A stretch of DNA of 64,000 bases from Spongiibacter marinus (GTDB taxonomy: Bacteria; Pseudomonadota; Gammaproteobacteria; Pseudomonadales; Spongiibacteraceae), in contig NZ_JAFBBD010000004.1 of NCBI RefSeq assembly GCF_016906995.1, forward strand, positions 328,874 to 392,873, read 5' to 3'. The position numbers and the translations under genes are program-made. The notes beneath the pieces are model-generated. The model did no database searches. It was not told the origin of the DNA and worked only from the letters and a program-made list of their open reading frames with translations. Shown piece after piece: positions 55,405 to 64,000 of the stretch. Positions within the stretch are counted from its first letter, which is position 1; every line of letters begins with the position of its first letter.

Positions 55405-56562
55405 TCAAAGGCCGAGTTTTGCCCGAACCTTCGGCGCTACGTTTGCCTGAGATAAGTCGCCGTTGTAGTGCGCCTTCACACGGCGGTCCATCACCCAGCG
55501 CCACAGCGGCGGGAAGTACGCCAGCGGCACCATCCCCGCATAACCACTGGGTAACTGGGGAACATCCTCGTAGTGACGCAGGGCCTGATAACTGCGCGTG
55601 GGGTTGGCGTGGTGATCAGAATGACGCTGCAATTGATACAGCAGAATGTTCGTCACCAAGTGATTGCTATTCCACGAATGCTCGGGCTGACAGCGCTCGT
55701 AGCGCCCAGAGGACAGCTTTTTGCGGCACAAGCCGTAGTGCTCCAGATAATTGATCACTTCGAACAGGGTCATGGAATAGAGGGATTGGGCCGCCATAAA
55801 TGGCAGTACCGCCCAGCCAAAGACCGCAGCAATAATGGCGTACAGCACCACACTCATCGACCAGGCCTGAAGATTGTGGTTCTGCCAATGCCATACTGGC
55901 TTGCCCTGACGCTCAAGTCGCTTCTTCTCCAACGCCCAGGCACTGCGGAGACTGCCTGTCATCGTGCGCGGCAAAAACTGCCAAAAGCTTTCCCCATACC
56001 GGGCACTGGCTGGATCTTCTGGCGTTGCCACCCGCACGTGGTGACCGCGGTTGTGCTCAACGCAAAAGTGGCCATAAAAGGTCGGCGCCAACGACAACAT
56101 GCCCAGGTACTTTTCAACCTTGCTATTTTGGTGACCGAGCTCGTGGGCAGTATTGAACGCTACCCCGCTGACAATGCCGACCGATACCAACAGCCCGCTG
56201 ATTCCCACCCAGCCCAGCTCGCCGCCGGCCAACACCGACATTGCCCAAAATAAGGTGGCAAATTGCAGGGGGAGGAACGCGTACACACAGTAGCGGTAGT
56301 AGCGGTCTTGCGACAACGCCGCAACCACCTCCTCGGGGGGATTGTGCGGATCGTTACCAATTAGGTAGTCCAACGCGGGGATCACGGTATACAGAAACAG
56401 GGGCGCAAACCACCACCCCCATTCCGACCCCGTCAGTGCTGCCATGCCCCCACTCATCAGCGGAAATAACGGCACGATCATGCCAAATAGCCACAAATAC
56501 CGTTTGCCATCGACCCACTTTGCTGCGGACGACGGCGTGTTGATCTCAAGCTCACTAGCCAT
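55405..56562 (-). CDS. alkB: Alkane 1-monooxygenase (AlkB-type)
   Basis: AlkB hydroxylates n-alkanes at the terminal carbon in the inner membrane with rubredoxin as electron donor. The 385-residue protein has about six membrane segments and all histidine boxes: HELGH, EHNRGHH and LQRHSDHH, plus the family motif NYLEHYGLCR. The close spacing and length match AlkB rather than xylene monooxygenase. No rubredoxin gene is adjacent. It is divergent from a TetR gene, with repeated operator-like sites between. Confidence 0.93.
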   Translation of the reverse strand: MASELEINTPSSAAKWVDGKRYLWLFGMIVPLFPLMSGGMAALTGSEWGWWFAPLFLYTVIPALDYLIGNDPHNPPEEVVAALSQDRYYRYCVYAFLPLQFATLFWAMSVLAGGELGWVGISGLLVSVGIVSGVAFNTAHELGHQNSKVEKYLGMLSLAPTFYGHFCVEHNRGHHVRVATPEDPASARYGESFWQFLPRTMTGSLRSAWALEKKRLERQGKPVWHWQNHNLQAWSMSVVLYAIIAAVFGWAVLPFMAAQSLYSMTLFEVINYLEHYGLCRKKLSSGRYERCQPEHSWNSNHLVTNILLYQLQRHSDHHANPTRSYQALRHYEDVPQLPSGYAGMVPLAYFPPLWRWVMDRRVKAHYNGDLSQANVAPKVRAKLGL

Positions 56563-56572
56563 TTCACCACCT

Positions 56573-56674
56573 AATCTACTTATTGGATTTATTTACCTAC
56601 TAATTTGTAGATTATTGGCGAAACAATGCCGTGTCAACATCTGGTAGACTTAATCCTACTATTTTGAAGATTAT
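56573..56674. promoter_or_regulatory. Repeated operator-like sites between alkB and its TetR regulator
   Basis: CCTACTAATTTGTAGATTAT (56596-56615) and CCTACTATTTTGAAGATTAT (56655-56674) are direct repeats that differ at 2 of 20 positions. The first contains the inverted repeat CTAC-N6-GTAG. A third, partial copy AATCTAC lies in the opposite orientation at 56573-56579 next to the alkB start. The second copy ends 9 bp before the TetR ATG, fitting autorepression. Confidence 0.7.
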
Positions 56675-56683
56675 GGACTCACC

Positions 56684-57265
56684 ATGGCGCGGCCTCGCAC
56701 ACAACCCAACGCTCCCAGTACCCGCAGCAAAATTCTCAATGCCGCGCGCATTGAATTCTCCACCCAGGGTATCGCCGCGCCGCTGGACGCTATCGCCAAG
56801 CGCTGCGGCATCCGGCGCCCCTCCCTGCTACACCACTTCCCCTCCAAGCAAGCACTGATTGCCGCGGTTACCGACGATATTTTGGGAAAGGCGCGAGAGC
56901 GACTGATTCAGGCAGTTGGCGCCAAAGGCGGCGACTATGCACAGACCATGCAGGCCATTATCCGTGTGCTGAGAGACCTGGAGGCCGAAGAACAGGGGGT
57001 AGCCGGTGTGCTGCTGCACGCACTGATGAGCAGTGACACCGACAACCCGGTGTCGGGCAAAATGACCGAGTTTATCGATATTATTTTTGCCACCGTATTA
57101 ATGGCGGGAAACCCCTCGGGCAAGCCCAAGGTCGAACTGCGCGCCGCTATCGCCCACCTGGTGATGGGCGAGTTGACCCGCGTGGCGCTGGCTAGCAGCG
57201 CCGATGCTATTTGGGGAGAAGGCGACGGCGTCGACCAGTTGTTTCGCAGCTATTTCCTTCCATAA
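56684..57265 (+). CDS. TetR-family regulator, probable repressor of alkB
   Basis: The 193-residue protein has the TetR DNA-binding domain at about 12-58 (RSKILNAARIEFSTQGIAAP and IAKRCGIRRPSLLHHFPSKQAL) and a helical ligand domain. It is divergently transcribed from alkB across 121 bp that carry repeated operator-like sites. Control of alkane hydroxylation by this protein is inferred from position and sites. Confidence 0.9.
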   Translation: MARPRTQPNAPSTRSKILNAARIEFSTQGIAAPLDAIAKRCGIRRPSLLHHFPSKQALIAAVTDDILGKARERLIQAVGAKGGDYAQTMQAIIRVLRDLEAEEQGVAGVLLHALMSSDTDNPVSGKMTEFIDIIFATVLMAGNPSGKPKVELRAAIAHLVMGELTRVALASSADAIWGEGDGVDQLFRSYFLP

Positions 57266-57393
57266 TAGCGGGCTCGTTGGGCGTCACTGTCGCTATAGTC
57301 TTGCGCGGCAATCAGGTAAACTCTCTGACAAGATGAGTTTGCCGCAAACTCAAAGGAAGACCGACACCAACAGAGAACTCCCGAGGTCGCAAC

Positions 57394-57642
57394 ATGGACA
57401 ATGCACAAGAGAAAACGGAACCCGCAGAGAACAACCAAAAACCTTTGAGCTTCTTCGAGGTTTTCAAGCAGGCCATTTCACTAATGTTTGCCCTGCAAAA
57501 TCGCTCCGGGCAAAAACGCTTAATGGACTTGGCAGAAACCAATCCCATGCCGCTGATCTTCGCCGGCGTGACGGCGATGGCGATTTTCTTCTTGTTCTGC
57601 TTTATCAGCTCGCAAATTGTGATCAGCCTGCTGACCTCGTAA
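57394..57642 (+). CDS. DUF2970-like small membrane protein
   Basis: An 82-residue protein with a soluble N-terminus (PLSFFEVFKQAISLMFALQNRSGQKRLMDL) and one C-terminal membrane segment (PLIFAGVTAMAIFFLFCFISSQIVISLL). The pattern fits DUF2970, a family of unknown function. GAGG lies 7 bp before the ATG. It is convergent with the MMPL gene. Confidence 0.75.
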   Translation: MDNAQEKTEPAENNQKPLSFFEVFKQAISLMFALQNRSGQKRLMDLAETNPMPLIFAGVTAMAIFFLFCFISSQIVISLLTS

Positions 57643-57685
57643 CCGTCACACAGGGCTGCGCTGCCAGTGCAGACCAGCCCTCTGG

Positions 57686-60064
57686 TTATGCTTTGCCATC
57701 TGCCGCGCTCGTGACTTGCTGATGGGGCTTGGCGCCAAACAGCCACGCTAACGCGGGAAGAACCAGCAAGGCACCCACCATATTCCAGAAGAACATAAAG
57801 GTTAGCATTAGCCCCATATCGGCCTGGAATTTAATGGGCGAGTAGATCCACGTCCCTACCCCGACGGCCAGGGTTAAGCCCGTAAAGGCCACCGCGGTAC
57901 CACTGGTTTTCAGTGCAGAAAAATACGCGCTGCGAAGGTCCTGACCCTCGCGCAAGAAATGCGCTAAAGCGGTATAAATATAGATGCCGTAGTCGACCCC
58001 AATTCCCACCCCAAGCGCGATCACAGGCAGTGTTGCGACCTTGACGCCGATGCCCAGCATCGCCATCAATGCCTGACCGAGTAAAGAGGTCAGCATCAGC
58101 GGCAGGATGATGCAGGCAGTGATTTTTAGCGAGCGGAAATTGAGCAGGCACAGCACAATCACCACGCCATATACCCAGATCAGCATACGGTTCTGCGCGG
58201 TGCGAATCACAATATTCGTTGCCGCCTCAACACCGGCATTGCCAGCCGCTAAGCGGAAGCTTATGTGTTCGCTATTGTACTGCTCGGTAAAGCCCTCTGC
58301 GGCAGCAATCACTTGATCAAGGGTGTCCGCCTTGTGATCCTCAAGGAATAGAATCACCGGCACCATCGAACAATCGGTATTCAACAAGTTGCTGGGCACG
58401 CGGCTCAGGGAGTTATTCAAAATATATTGATTGCGACTCAACGCATGCCACTGAGGGTTACCCTCGTTCATGCCCATGATCACCAGCTTGGAAATATCAA
58501 CCAGCGACAACGCCGATTGCACCCCCGGCACATTTTCCATAACCGCTTGAAAATGGTCTATTGCCGCCAGCGACTGGTAGTTGCCACATTGCTGAGGCGG
58601 GGTATGCGCCATCACAACAAAGACATCGGTACTGGTCGAGTAATTATCGGTAAGAAAAGCGGTATCGAGATTGTAACGAGAGTGCGGGCGCAGCTCGGGC
58701 GCGCCGGGGTCGAGATCGCCAATCTTTTGCTGCTGGGCCAACCACCAGCCGCCTGCGAAAAGCACAGTGCAGGCCGCAACAATCAATTTGGCATTGCGCG
58801 GTAGACTCGCCGCCGACAGCTGGTGCCAATGACGATATTCGCTGTTGAGTTTGTCGTCGCGGTAGCGGTGACAGCGTTGACTGATTCCGGTGTAAGACAA
58901 CACCAACGGGAGTAAGATCAGGTTGGTTAACACCAGCACCGCAATGCCGGTACTGGCGATCAGAGCCAGCTCTTGAATAACCGGAATATCAATTACGCGA
59001 AGAGTAAGAAAGCCCACACCATCGCTAAGCAGGGCAATAAAGCCCGGCTTGCTCAACCGAACGAAGGTCAACTTAGCGGCTTCCCGCGTGTCGACGGCGC
59101 TGTGGCTTAGGTGTGCAAAGCGGTTGATGATCTGCACCGAGTGGCTGATGCCCACCGCAAAGACCAAAAACGGCACCAGCATCGAATAGGGGTCTAAGCC
59201 GAGGCCCATAATGGGCAACAACCCCAGCTGCCAGACCACCGCAACCGTTGAACACAGCAACGCGGCAAACGTGCTCCAATGGCAGCGACTATACAAAAAC
59301 AGCATCACTGCGGTGATCACAAAGGCAACCGCGAAGAAGGTCCCTACCAGTGAAGCCCCGTCGATCAGGTCCCCCACCAGTTTGGCAAAACCGGTAATGT
59401 GGATACGCAGGTCTTCTGTCTGATATTTGTCGCGCACCAACGCTTCAAGGTCAGCCGATAGTTGCTGGTAGTCAAGGCGCTCGCCCGTCTTCGGGTCGCG
59501 CTCAACCAGCGGCGCAACAATAATAGTGGAGCGGAAATTGTTGGCCACCAAGCGACCGATCTGGCCCGACTTAAGTGTGTTAGCGCGAAGCTTTTCCAAA
59601 GCCTGAGGCGAACCGTCGTAATCGTCTGGAATAACTGCGCCGCCGACAAAGCCCTCTTCGGTCACCTCCAGCCAGCGCACGTTAGGCGTCCACAAAGACT
59701 GAAGGCCGGCGCGATCGACGCCGTTTATATAAAAAACCTCGTCGGTGATCTCTTGAAGGGTTTGTTGAAATTCCCGGCTAAATATATCGCCGTTTTTATT
59801 CTCAACGATGATGCGCACCGCATTACCGAGCCCGGACAGGTCTTCGCGGTTTTCCAGAAAATTAACAATATAGGGATGAGATACCGGGATCATTTTTTCG
59901 AAGCTGGCATCCGGTCGCAACCCCCGCAACTGCCAGCCAAAAAATGCCGTCAGGATCACAAATAGCAGTATTAGCGGCGCTCGGGCGCGCAGTAACAGCG
60001 CCCCCAAAAACGGGCGTAAACGGCCATCCTCTTCCGTTAGGGTCAAGCTTTCTTCGCTACTCAC
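57686..60064 (-). CDS. MMPL/RND-superfamily transporter
   Basis: A 792-residue RND-type protein. Membrane segments occur in two halves, each with one segment, a large periplasmic loop and a five-segment bundle (for example FFAVAFVITAVMLFLYSR and VYGVVIVLCLLNF). The second half has GVGIGVDYGIYIYTAL, the conserved Asp-Tyr of the proton path; the matching site in the first half reads FAVGISHSVQIINRFAH. MMPL-type members export lipids or hydrophobic compounds. The GTG at 60064 has AGGAGAG upstream and overlaps the YCF48 gene stop by 8 bp. It ends the DUF1302-DUF1329-YCF48-MMPL operon. Confidence 0.9.
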   Translation of the reverse strand: MSSEESLTLTEEDGRLRPFLGALLLRARAPLILLFVILTAFFGWQLRGLRPDASFEKMIPVSHPYIVNFLENREDLSGLGNAVRIIVENKNGDIFSREFQQTLQEITDEVFYINGVDRAGLQSLWTPNVRWLEVTEEGFVGGAVIPDDYDGSPQALEKLRANTLKSGQIGRLVANNFRSTIIVAPLVERDPKTGERLDYQQLSADLEALVRDKYQTEDLRIHITGFAKLVGDLIDGASLVGTFFAVAFVITAVMLFLYSRCHWSTFAALLCSTVAVVWQLGLLPIMGLGLDPYSMLVPFLVFAVGISHSVQIINRFAHLSHSAVDTREAAKLTFVRLSKPGFIALLSDGVGFLTLRVIDIPVIQELALIASTGIAVLVLTNLILLPLVLSYTGISQRCHRYRDDKLNSEYRHWHQLSAASLPRNAKLIVAACTVLFAGGWWLAQQQKIGDLDPGAPELRPHSRYNLDTAFLTDNYSTSTDVFVVMAHTPPQQCGNYQSLAAIDHFQAVMENVPGVQSALSLVDISKLVIMGMNEGNPQWHALSRNQYILNNSLSRVPSNLLNTDCSMVPVILFLEDHKADTLDQVIAAAEGFTEQYNSEHISFRLAAGNAGVEAATNIVIRTAQNRMLIWVYGVVIVLCLLNFRSLKITACIILPLMLTSLLGQALMAMLGIGVKVATLPVIALGVGIGVDYGIYIYTALAHFLREGQDLRSAYFSALKTSGTAVAFTGLTLAVGVGTWIYSPIKFQADMGLMLTFMFFWNMVGALLVLPALAWLFGAKPHQQVTSAADGKA

Positions 60065-61229
60065 TGGCCTCTCCTTGGGGAAGCGCCGCGGCGCCATTCA
60101 TACCCACTGCAACGACTCTGCCACTGCCGTCGCCGCTCACCGACGAGAAGCTGCTGCGACTGGGGTGTAGCTTTGACGTGAAGGGGGCGCCCTCTGGGCC
60201 AAGCAGATAGCCGCCTCCAGCGCCGACCAAAATCACCGTTCCATCGGCCAAGCGCGTACCGCCATACAGACTGAAAGGCGCAGCAGGCAGAGACTGCCAA
60301 CGCGTGCCGCCATCCACACTTTTAAAAATATGGCCGCGCAAGCCGTAGGCCATTACCTCCTCGCCCCGCGTAACTACGCCGAATAGACTGCCATCATAAA
60401 ACGGCCCCAGGCGCTGCCATTGGCGACCACCATCCAGCGAGCGATACATCAGTCCCGCCTCGCCGCTAAGGTAAAGGCGGCCACTGCGATCGGCATCGAC
60501 ATCGTAATAGTGATAGCGGTCAGGGTTCTCAATTCCCGCCGCAGCGATCACCCAGTTTTCGCCGCCGTCTTCGGTGCGATAAATCATGCCGTATGCGCCA
60601 ACGGCGACGCCGTTTTTGGCATCACCAAACCAAATATCAAGAAAGGGGTCCACCGGGCCGGTCTGCAACGCGAGGGCGGCATCCTCCAGCGCGTACTCAG
60701 CGTCGTCCAGACGATATTCAAGGTCGTCGCGCTCCGCCTGTTGCGAGTCGTCCAGCTCCTCGATTGTCTCGGCCAGCGAGTCGCGACGTTGCTGAATAAA
60801 GTTCAACCACTGCCGGTTGGCCTGGTTACCATCGAACTGCTTGTGCCACGTTTGGCCGCCGTCACCGCTGTGCAGGATGATGCCACCATGGCCCGCCGCC
60901 CAACCGTTTTGGGCATCGATAAACGTGACCGAAGTCAGCGTATTGCTGTGAGGCACAACGGCTTGCTGCCACGTATCGCCGCCGGTGTCTGAGTACAGAA
61001 CAACGCCGCGCTCACCCACCGCGACCAGTCGGCCACCCGCACGGGTGATATCGAGCAGAACACGCTTTCCCGCCTCGGCCACGGTCAACGCGGGAAGCGC
61101 CTCAAAGTCGTTGGCATAAGCGCTGCTGCCAGTGACTACACCAGCCAAACTCAAGGCTATGGCAGCGCAAACCTGACGGACGATGCGCGGCCAATGCCGC
61201 GCAGTGACTTGTTTATTATTGTTTGTCAT
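60057..61229 (-). CDS. YCF48-like BNR-repeat protein, periplasmic
   Basis: The 390-residue protein has a signal peptide ending SSAYA and several YCF48/BNR blades with the motif SxDGGxTW, as in YSDTGGDTW, HSGDGGQTW, RTEDGGENW, RSLDGGRQW and KSVDGGTRW. A charged helical insertion at about 145-190 interrupts the propeller. Such proteins assist assembly of envelope or photosynthetic complexes. It is translationally coupled to the MMPL transporter, as in many related clusters, and may be its periplasmic partner. Confidence 0.88.
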   Translation of the reverse strand: MTNNNKQVTARHWPRIVRQVCAAIALSLAGVVTGSSAYANDFEALPALTVAEAGKRVLLDITRAGGRLVAVGERGVVLYSDTGGDTWQQAVVPHSNTLTSVTFIDAQNGWAAGHGGIILHSGDGGQTWHKQFDGNQANRQWLNFIQQRRDSLAETIEELDDSQQAERDDLEYRLDDAEYALEDAALALQTGPVDPFLDIWFGDAKNGVAVGAYGMIYRTEDGGENWVIAAAGIENPDRYHYYDVDADRSGRLYLSGEAGLMYRSLDGGRQWQRLGPFYDGSLFGVVTRGEEVMAYGLRGHIFKSVDGGTRWQSLPAAPFSLYGGTRLADGTVILVGAGGGYLLGPEGAPFTSKLHPSRSSFSSVSGDGSGRVVAVGMNGAAALPQGEASE

Positions 61230-61238
61230 AAGCCGGAC

Positions 61239-62627
61239 TTAACGTCGCCCAGCCCGGCGCAAAGCCGCCGGTGTGAAGTCTCTAAATTTACCCTGGTAAT
61301 TAAAGTCGTACTGGTAGCCCTCTTCCTCATTATCGAGGCCAGTAACCAAATAGCGACCGGAGTTCAGGTCATACAGCGACTCGCACGCCAACCAGGGCAC
61401 GGCCACTTGATAATGCATCACTTCATGACCTTCTTTTACCTTCCACAACTCGCCGCGACCGTCGTAATGATCTGCGATGGCGATCTGCCAGGTGTCCTCG
61501 TCAACAAAGAAGGTACGACGAGCATAAATATGTCGGGAGCCCTCTTTCAATGTGGCCTCAACCACCCACACCCGGTGCAACTCATAGCGCAAATGCTCGG
61601 GATTCATATGCCCTTTATTGAGAATATCTTTGTATGCCAGCTTGCCGTCTCTCAGGCGATAGCTGTTGTAGGGGATATATAACTCGCGCTTGCCTTTTAA
61701 TTCCCAGTTGTAGCGATCCAGGGCGCCATTGAACATATCGAGGTCGTCGGAGGTGCGCAAACCGTCCGAGGCAGTGCCCGGGACATCATAGGCAATGGTC
61801 GGTGCCAAGCGCACGCGACGCTGCCCGGCATTGTAGAGCCAGGCGGAACGCGGCTCCTTAATTTGGTCAATATTTTCATGCACCAGCAATACATCGCCCT
61901 CTAAGCGCGCTGGCGCCAAAATACGCTGCAAGAACACAAACAGGCGATTGGGATTGGGGTTATCCGCGAAGCGGTTGGCAAACAATACCGACTCCTCGAA
62001 TAACACTGGCGTAAAGCCGCCACTGGCCTGCACCGGGATCTGGGTATAGCGCCGCGACACACCCAATGGAGTGCGGTAGCGAGTGATATGATTCCAGATC
62101 ACCTCCTGGCCACTTTGCGGAATAGGGAACGGTACACTGGCCGAGAAATTCACCAAGCCATTCCCGCCCTCGACCATATCGGTTTGGGTAGCCCCGGTTT
62201 TAATCCGCTGGTACTCGGTATCCGGCAGGCGAGCGCTACGGTGGCTGGGATAGACATTCATCTTAAAGCTATCGGGGTATCGATTGAGCAATGCCAGTTG
62301 CCCCGGCGACAACTTGTCCTTGTGTTGATTGGCATTTGCTGCGGTGATCGCAAACAGTGGCGCTTCCCCGGCATAGGGGTCAACCAACCGTTCACCGGGC
62401 TTGTACGCGGCCGGCAATTTTTTTAGGCCGCCCGTCCAAGCCGGAATACTGCCATCGGCATTTGCCGCTCGCTCTGCGCCCATCGGCGTCAGCTGGGCAC
62501 CGCCTAACTGTGCGGCTTTCTCAGGAGAAACCTTGGCAGAGGCGACGCTCGCCCCCAAGGCCGCAACGACGGTGGTGTAGAACAAGCCGGTCGTGATCGA
62601 GCGAATGCTGTGCTTGAAGCTCTGCAT
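61239..62627 (-). CDS. DUF1329 exported protein
   Basis: The 462-residue protein has a signal peptide ending ASA and the DUF1329 pattern: LTPMGAERAANADGSIPAWTGG near the start, then RTPLGVSRRY, DDLDMFNGALDRYNWEL and WVVEATLKEGSRHIYARR. Function is unknown; the family is typically encoded next to DUF1302 barrels and has been likened to LolA/LolB-type lipid carriers. AGGGGG precedes the ATG. It lies 12 bp after the broken DUF1302 gene. Confidence 0.9.
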   Translation of the reverse strand: MQSFKHSIRSITTGLFYTTVVAALGASVASAKVSPEKAAQLGGAQLTPMGAERAANADGSIPAWTGGLKKLPAAYKPGERLVDPYAGEAPLFAITAANANQHKDKLSPGQLALLNRYPDSFKMNVYPSHRSARLPDTEYQRIKTGATQTDMVEGGNGLVNFSASVPFPIPQSGQEVIWNHITRYRTPLGVSRRYTQIPVQASGGFTPVLFEESVLFANRFADNPNPNRLFVFLQRILAPARLEGDVLLVHENIDQIKEPRSAWLYNAGQRRVRLAPTIAYDVPGTASDGLRTSDDLDMFNGALDRYNWELKGKRELYIPYNSYRLRDGKLAYKDILNKGHMNPEHLRYELHRVWVVEATLKEGSRHIYARRTFFVDEDTWQIAIADHYDGRGELWKVKEGHEVMHYQVAVPWLACESLYDLNSGRYLVTGLDNEEEGYQYDFNYQGKFRDFTPAALRRAGRR

Positions 62628-62639
62628 AGTAGCCCCCTC

Positions 62640-63819
62640 TTAAAATGCAACGGAAAAACTCAGCGAGATAAAATCCCTATCCTGCTGATCGTTATAATCG
62701 GCACCAAAGTAATTGGTGTATGAAATATCAGCCTGATAGGTGCTCAAGTAATCGGCACTCAGGCCAATACTCAATGCCTGACGGCCTTCAATAAAATTCG
62801 GTGGTGGTGAATAACCGCTCACATCGTGAGACCACGCCATATTTGGTGTTAGGTTCACCCCCTTGAAAACATCGGAATAGGTCAGACGCGCTCGCACTCG
62901 GTAGCCCCAGGAGAAGTCCTCGACAAATCCGTCGTCGGTGCAGTTTTGCGGCTGTGAATTCGGCTGGACACCCGCTAACAGGCTCAACACAGGGTGCGAG
63001 TCACAACTCACCGGAATAATCCCCGGTAGCGGCGGTAATAAGTTGAGGATGGCAGGCGGTAGCGGCAGCCCGCTGTTTATTGGCTCAAAGTCACCGATGC
63101 CAAAGGTTGCCGAACGACCATAGTTAATCGCCTCGTTCATCCCCCCTATCCACACCCCACCTACTTCGGCGGCGATCGCCAAGCGGTCTGCGCCCATTAC
63201 CTGCTCAAAGAAGCGGATAAAGGTCATCTGCGCCTGGGTGTATTCAATATTATCGAAACCATGCACCACGCCGCCGGGACCAGCGGCAGCGCCACGATCA
63301 GCAATCCGCGACCATTCGTTAAGCGAACCCAGCGCCAGTGTCTGGCTGATTTCTACGGTATTAATCTGCAAGGGAAGCTCAGGCCGGTAACTGACCTCAC
63401 CCGACACCGCCCACAGGCCGAGGTTGGTTGCGAAGGTCAGCGCGTAAACTTCGATATCTTCAGGAAACTCGAAAAAGTACTGCGGATTTTCAGGCTGGCC
63501 GGTCAGCGGGCTGAAGCTGGTCGCATTAATACCGCTCAATATCGGCGTGCGGCTGTGATAGTTGACGTAATAGGCACCAATTTCCGTGCCGCCCAACCAG
63601 TCAAAGAAGTACCGACCCGCAATACCCCACTGCCCGGAATCGCCCGCCTCGTCATCGGCAGCGCGTGGCATAAAGCCCCCGGCAGCGACCTGATCAGCGT
63701 CGGGCGCCGCCGTCGACAACGTCAGCTTGTCGCACCCCCCGCCATAGACATCCGCACTACTCCAGTAGGTGCCGCAGCCTTCAAGAACCGTTCGCTTCCA
63801 TTCGTATTGATAAAAAGGT
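62640..63819 (-). pseudogene. DUF1302 outer-membrane protein, 5' part lost to an insertion
   Basis: The C-terminal 390 or so residues of a DUF1302 beta-barrel are intact, ending with the aromatic barrel terminus DFISLSFSVAF. The frame starts abruptly after FYQYEWKRTVLEGCGTYWSS; DUF1302 proteins are usually about 550-700 residues with a signal peptide, so roughly the first third is missing here. Upstream the sequence turns into the tail of an ISL3-type transposase. A TTG at 63719 could start translation, but the product would be unexported. In intact clusters the barrel partners DUF1329 and an MMPL pump. Confidence 0.8.
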
Positions 63820-64000
63820 TCATCGTAAATCAGGGTGGAACGCCGCCCTGATCTTCATGAAGAAATAGTCGTTATCCCGATACCCGTATGCCATTCGCTT
63901 GATCGCCTTTATCTTGTTGTTCATTCCCTCCAGCTTGCTGGTACTGAGTGGGTGGATGGCTGAGGCAAGAATACCGGGAAGGTAAGGCTTTAGCTTTCTC
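63820..64000 (-). CDS. ISL3-family transposase, C-terminal fragment (runs off the right edge)
   Basis: Fifty-nine codons are visible, ending TGA at 63820. The translated tail contains HPLSTSKLEGMNNKIKAIKR and then MAYGYRDNDYFFMKIRAAF, the conserved last part of ISL3-type DDE transposases, with the catalytic Glu in KLEG. A terminal inverted repeat of the IS could not be recognised in the few bases after the stop, where the DUF1302 frame begins almost at once. Confidence 0.85.
   Translation of the reverse strand, partial: RKLKPYLPGILASAIHPLSTSKLEGMNNKIKAIKRMAYGYRDNDYFFMKIRAAFHPDLR

Overview
The window reads as the chromosome of a free-living, probably marine Gammaproteobacterium. The evidence is aceE/aceF without pdhR, BepA, TusA, SthA, PlsB, SelO, a PA3496-like protein, FadI-type thiolase, AlkB, and an Entner-Doudoroff operon. 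Genus cannot be fixed from this stretch; a Cellvibrionales/Spongiibacteraceae-like hydrocarbon or steroid degrader would fit, and that is inference. No rRNA, tRNA or CRISPR array was seen.

Left part (1-5006): a minus-strand meta-cleavage lower pathway. It holds an SDR, C-C bond hydrolase, 2-hydroxypentadienoate hydratase, 4-hydroxy-2-oxovalerate aldolase and acylating acetaldehyde dehydrogenase, then a LuxR-type regulator running off the left edge. The order D-E-F-G-R recalls steroid tes clusters. At 5099-14016 lie aceE-aceF, an M16 lipoprotein protease, an AI-2E family permease and tusA. At 14184-15635 is bepA, whose stop codon carries a 266-bp highly structured TA-flanked palindromic element (MITE-like). 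Then come nadA and a tightly overlapping edd-eda-zwf-pgl operon (17130-21782).

Middle part (21951-41629): an alpha-methylacyl-CoA racemase-like gene with a TetR regulator and a crotonase. A six-gene, translationally coupled operon follows (TVP38-flavoprotein fusion, DUF547, two glycosyltransferases, sterol-desaturase-like enzyme, MOSC protein). Next are a GGDEF protein, Dps, a Kazal-like lipoprotein, a thiolase/FabG/MaoC fatty-acyl module with an AraC regulator, an epimerase, DUF3014, a PA3496-like protein and sthA.

The most coherent find is at 42373-48615: two convergent operons, each preceded by four 7-bp PHO-box-like units on an 11-bp period with a candidate -10 exactly 10 bp beyond. One operon is plcP-olsF (phospholipase C plus ornithine-lipid synthase). 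The other is PAP2 phosphatase, a GT28/MJ1255-like glycosyltransferase, an M14-like hydrolase and an alpha/beta hydrolase. Together they look like a phosphate-starvation membrane-lipid remodelling island.

Right part (48629-64000): a sensor kinase/response regulator pair, plsB, selO, alkB with a divergent TetR gene and repeated operator-like sites, DUF2970, and an MMPL/RND-YCF48-DUF1329-DUF1302 envelope cluster. The DUF1302 beta-barrel gene is broken by an ISL3-family transposase tail at the right edge.
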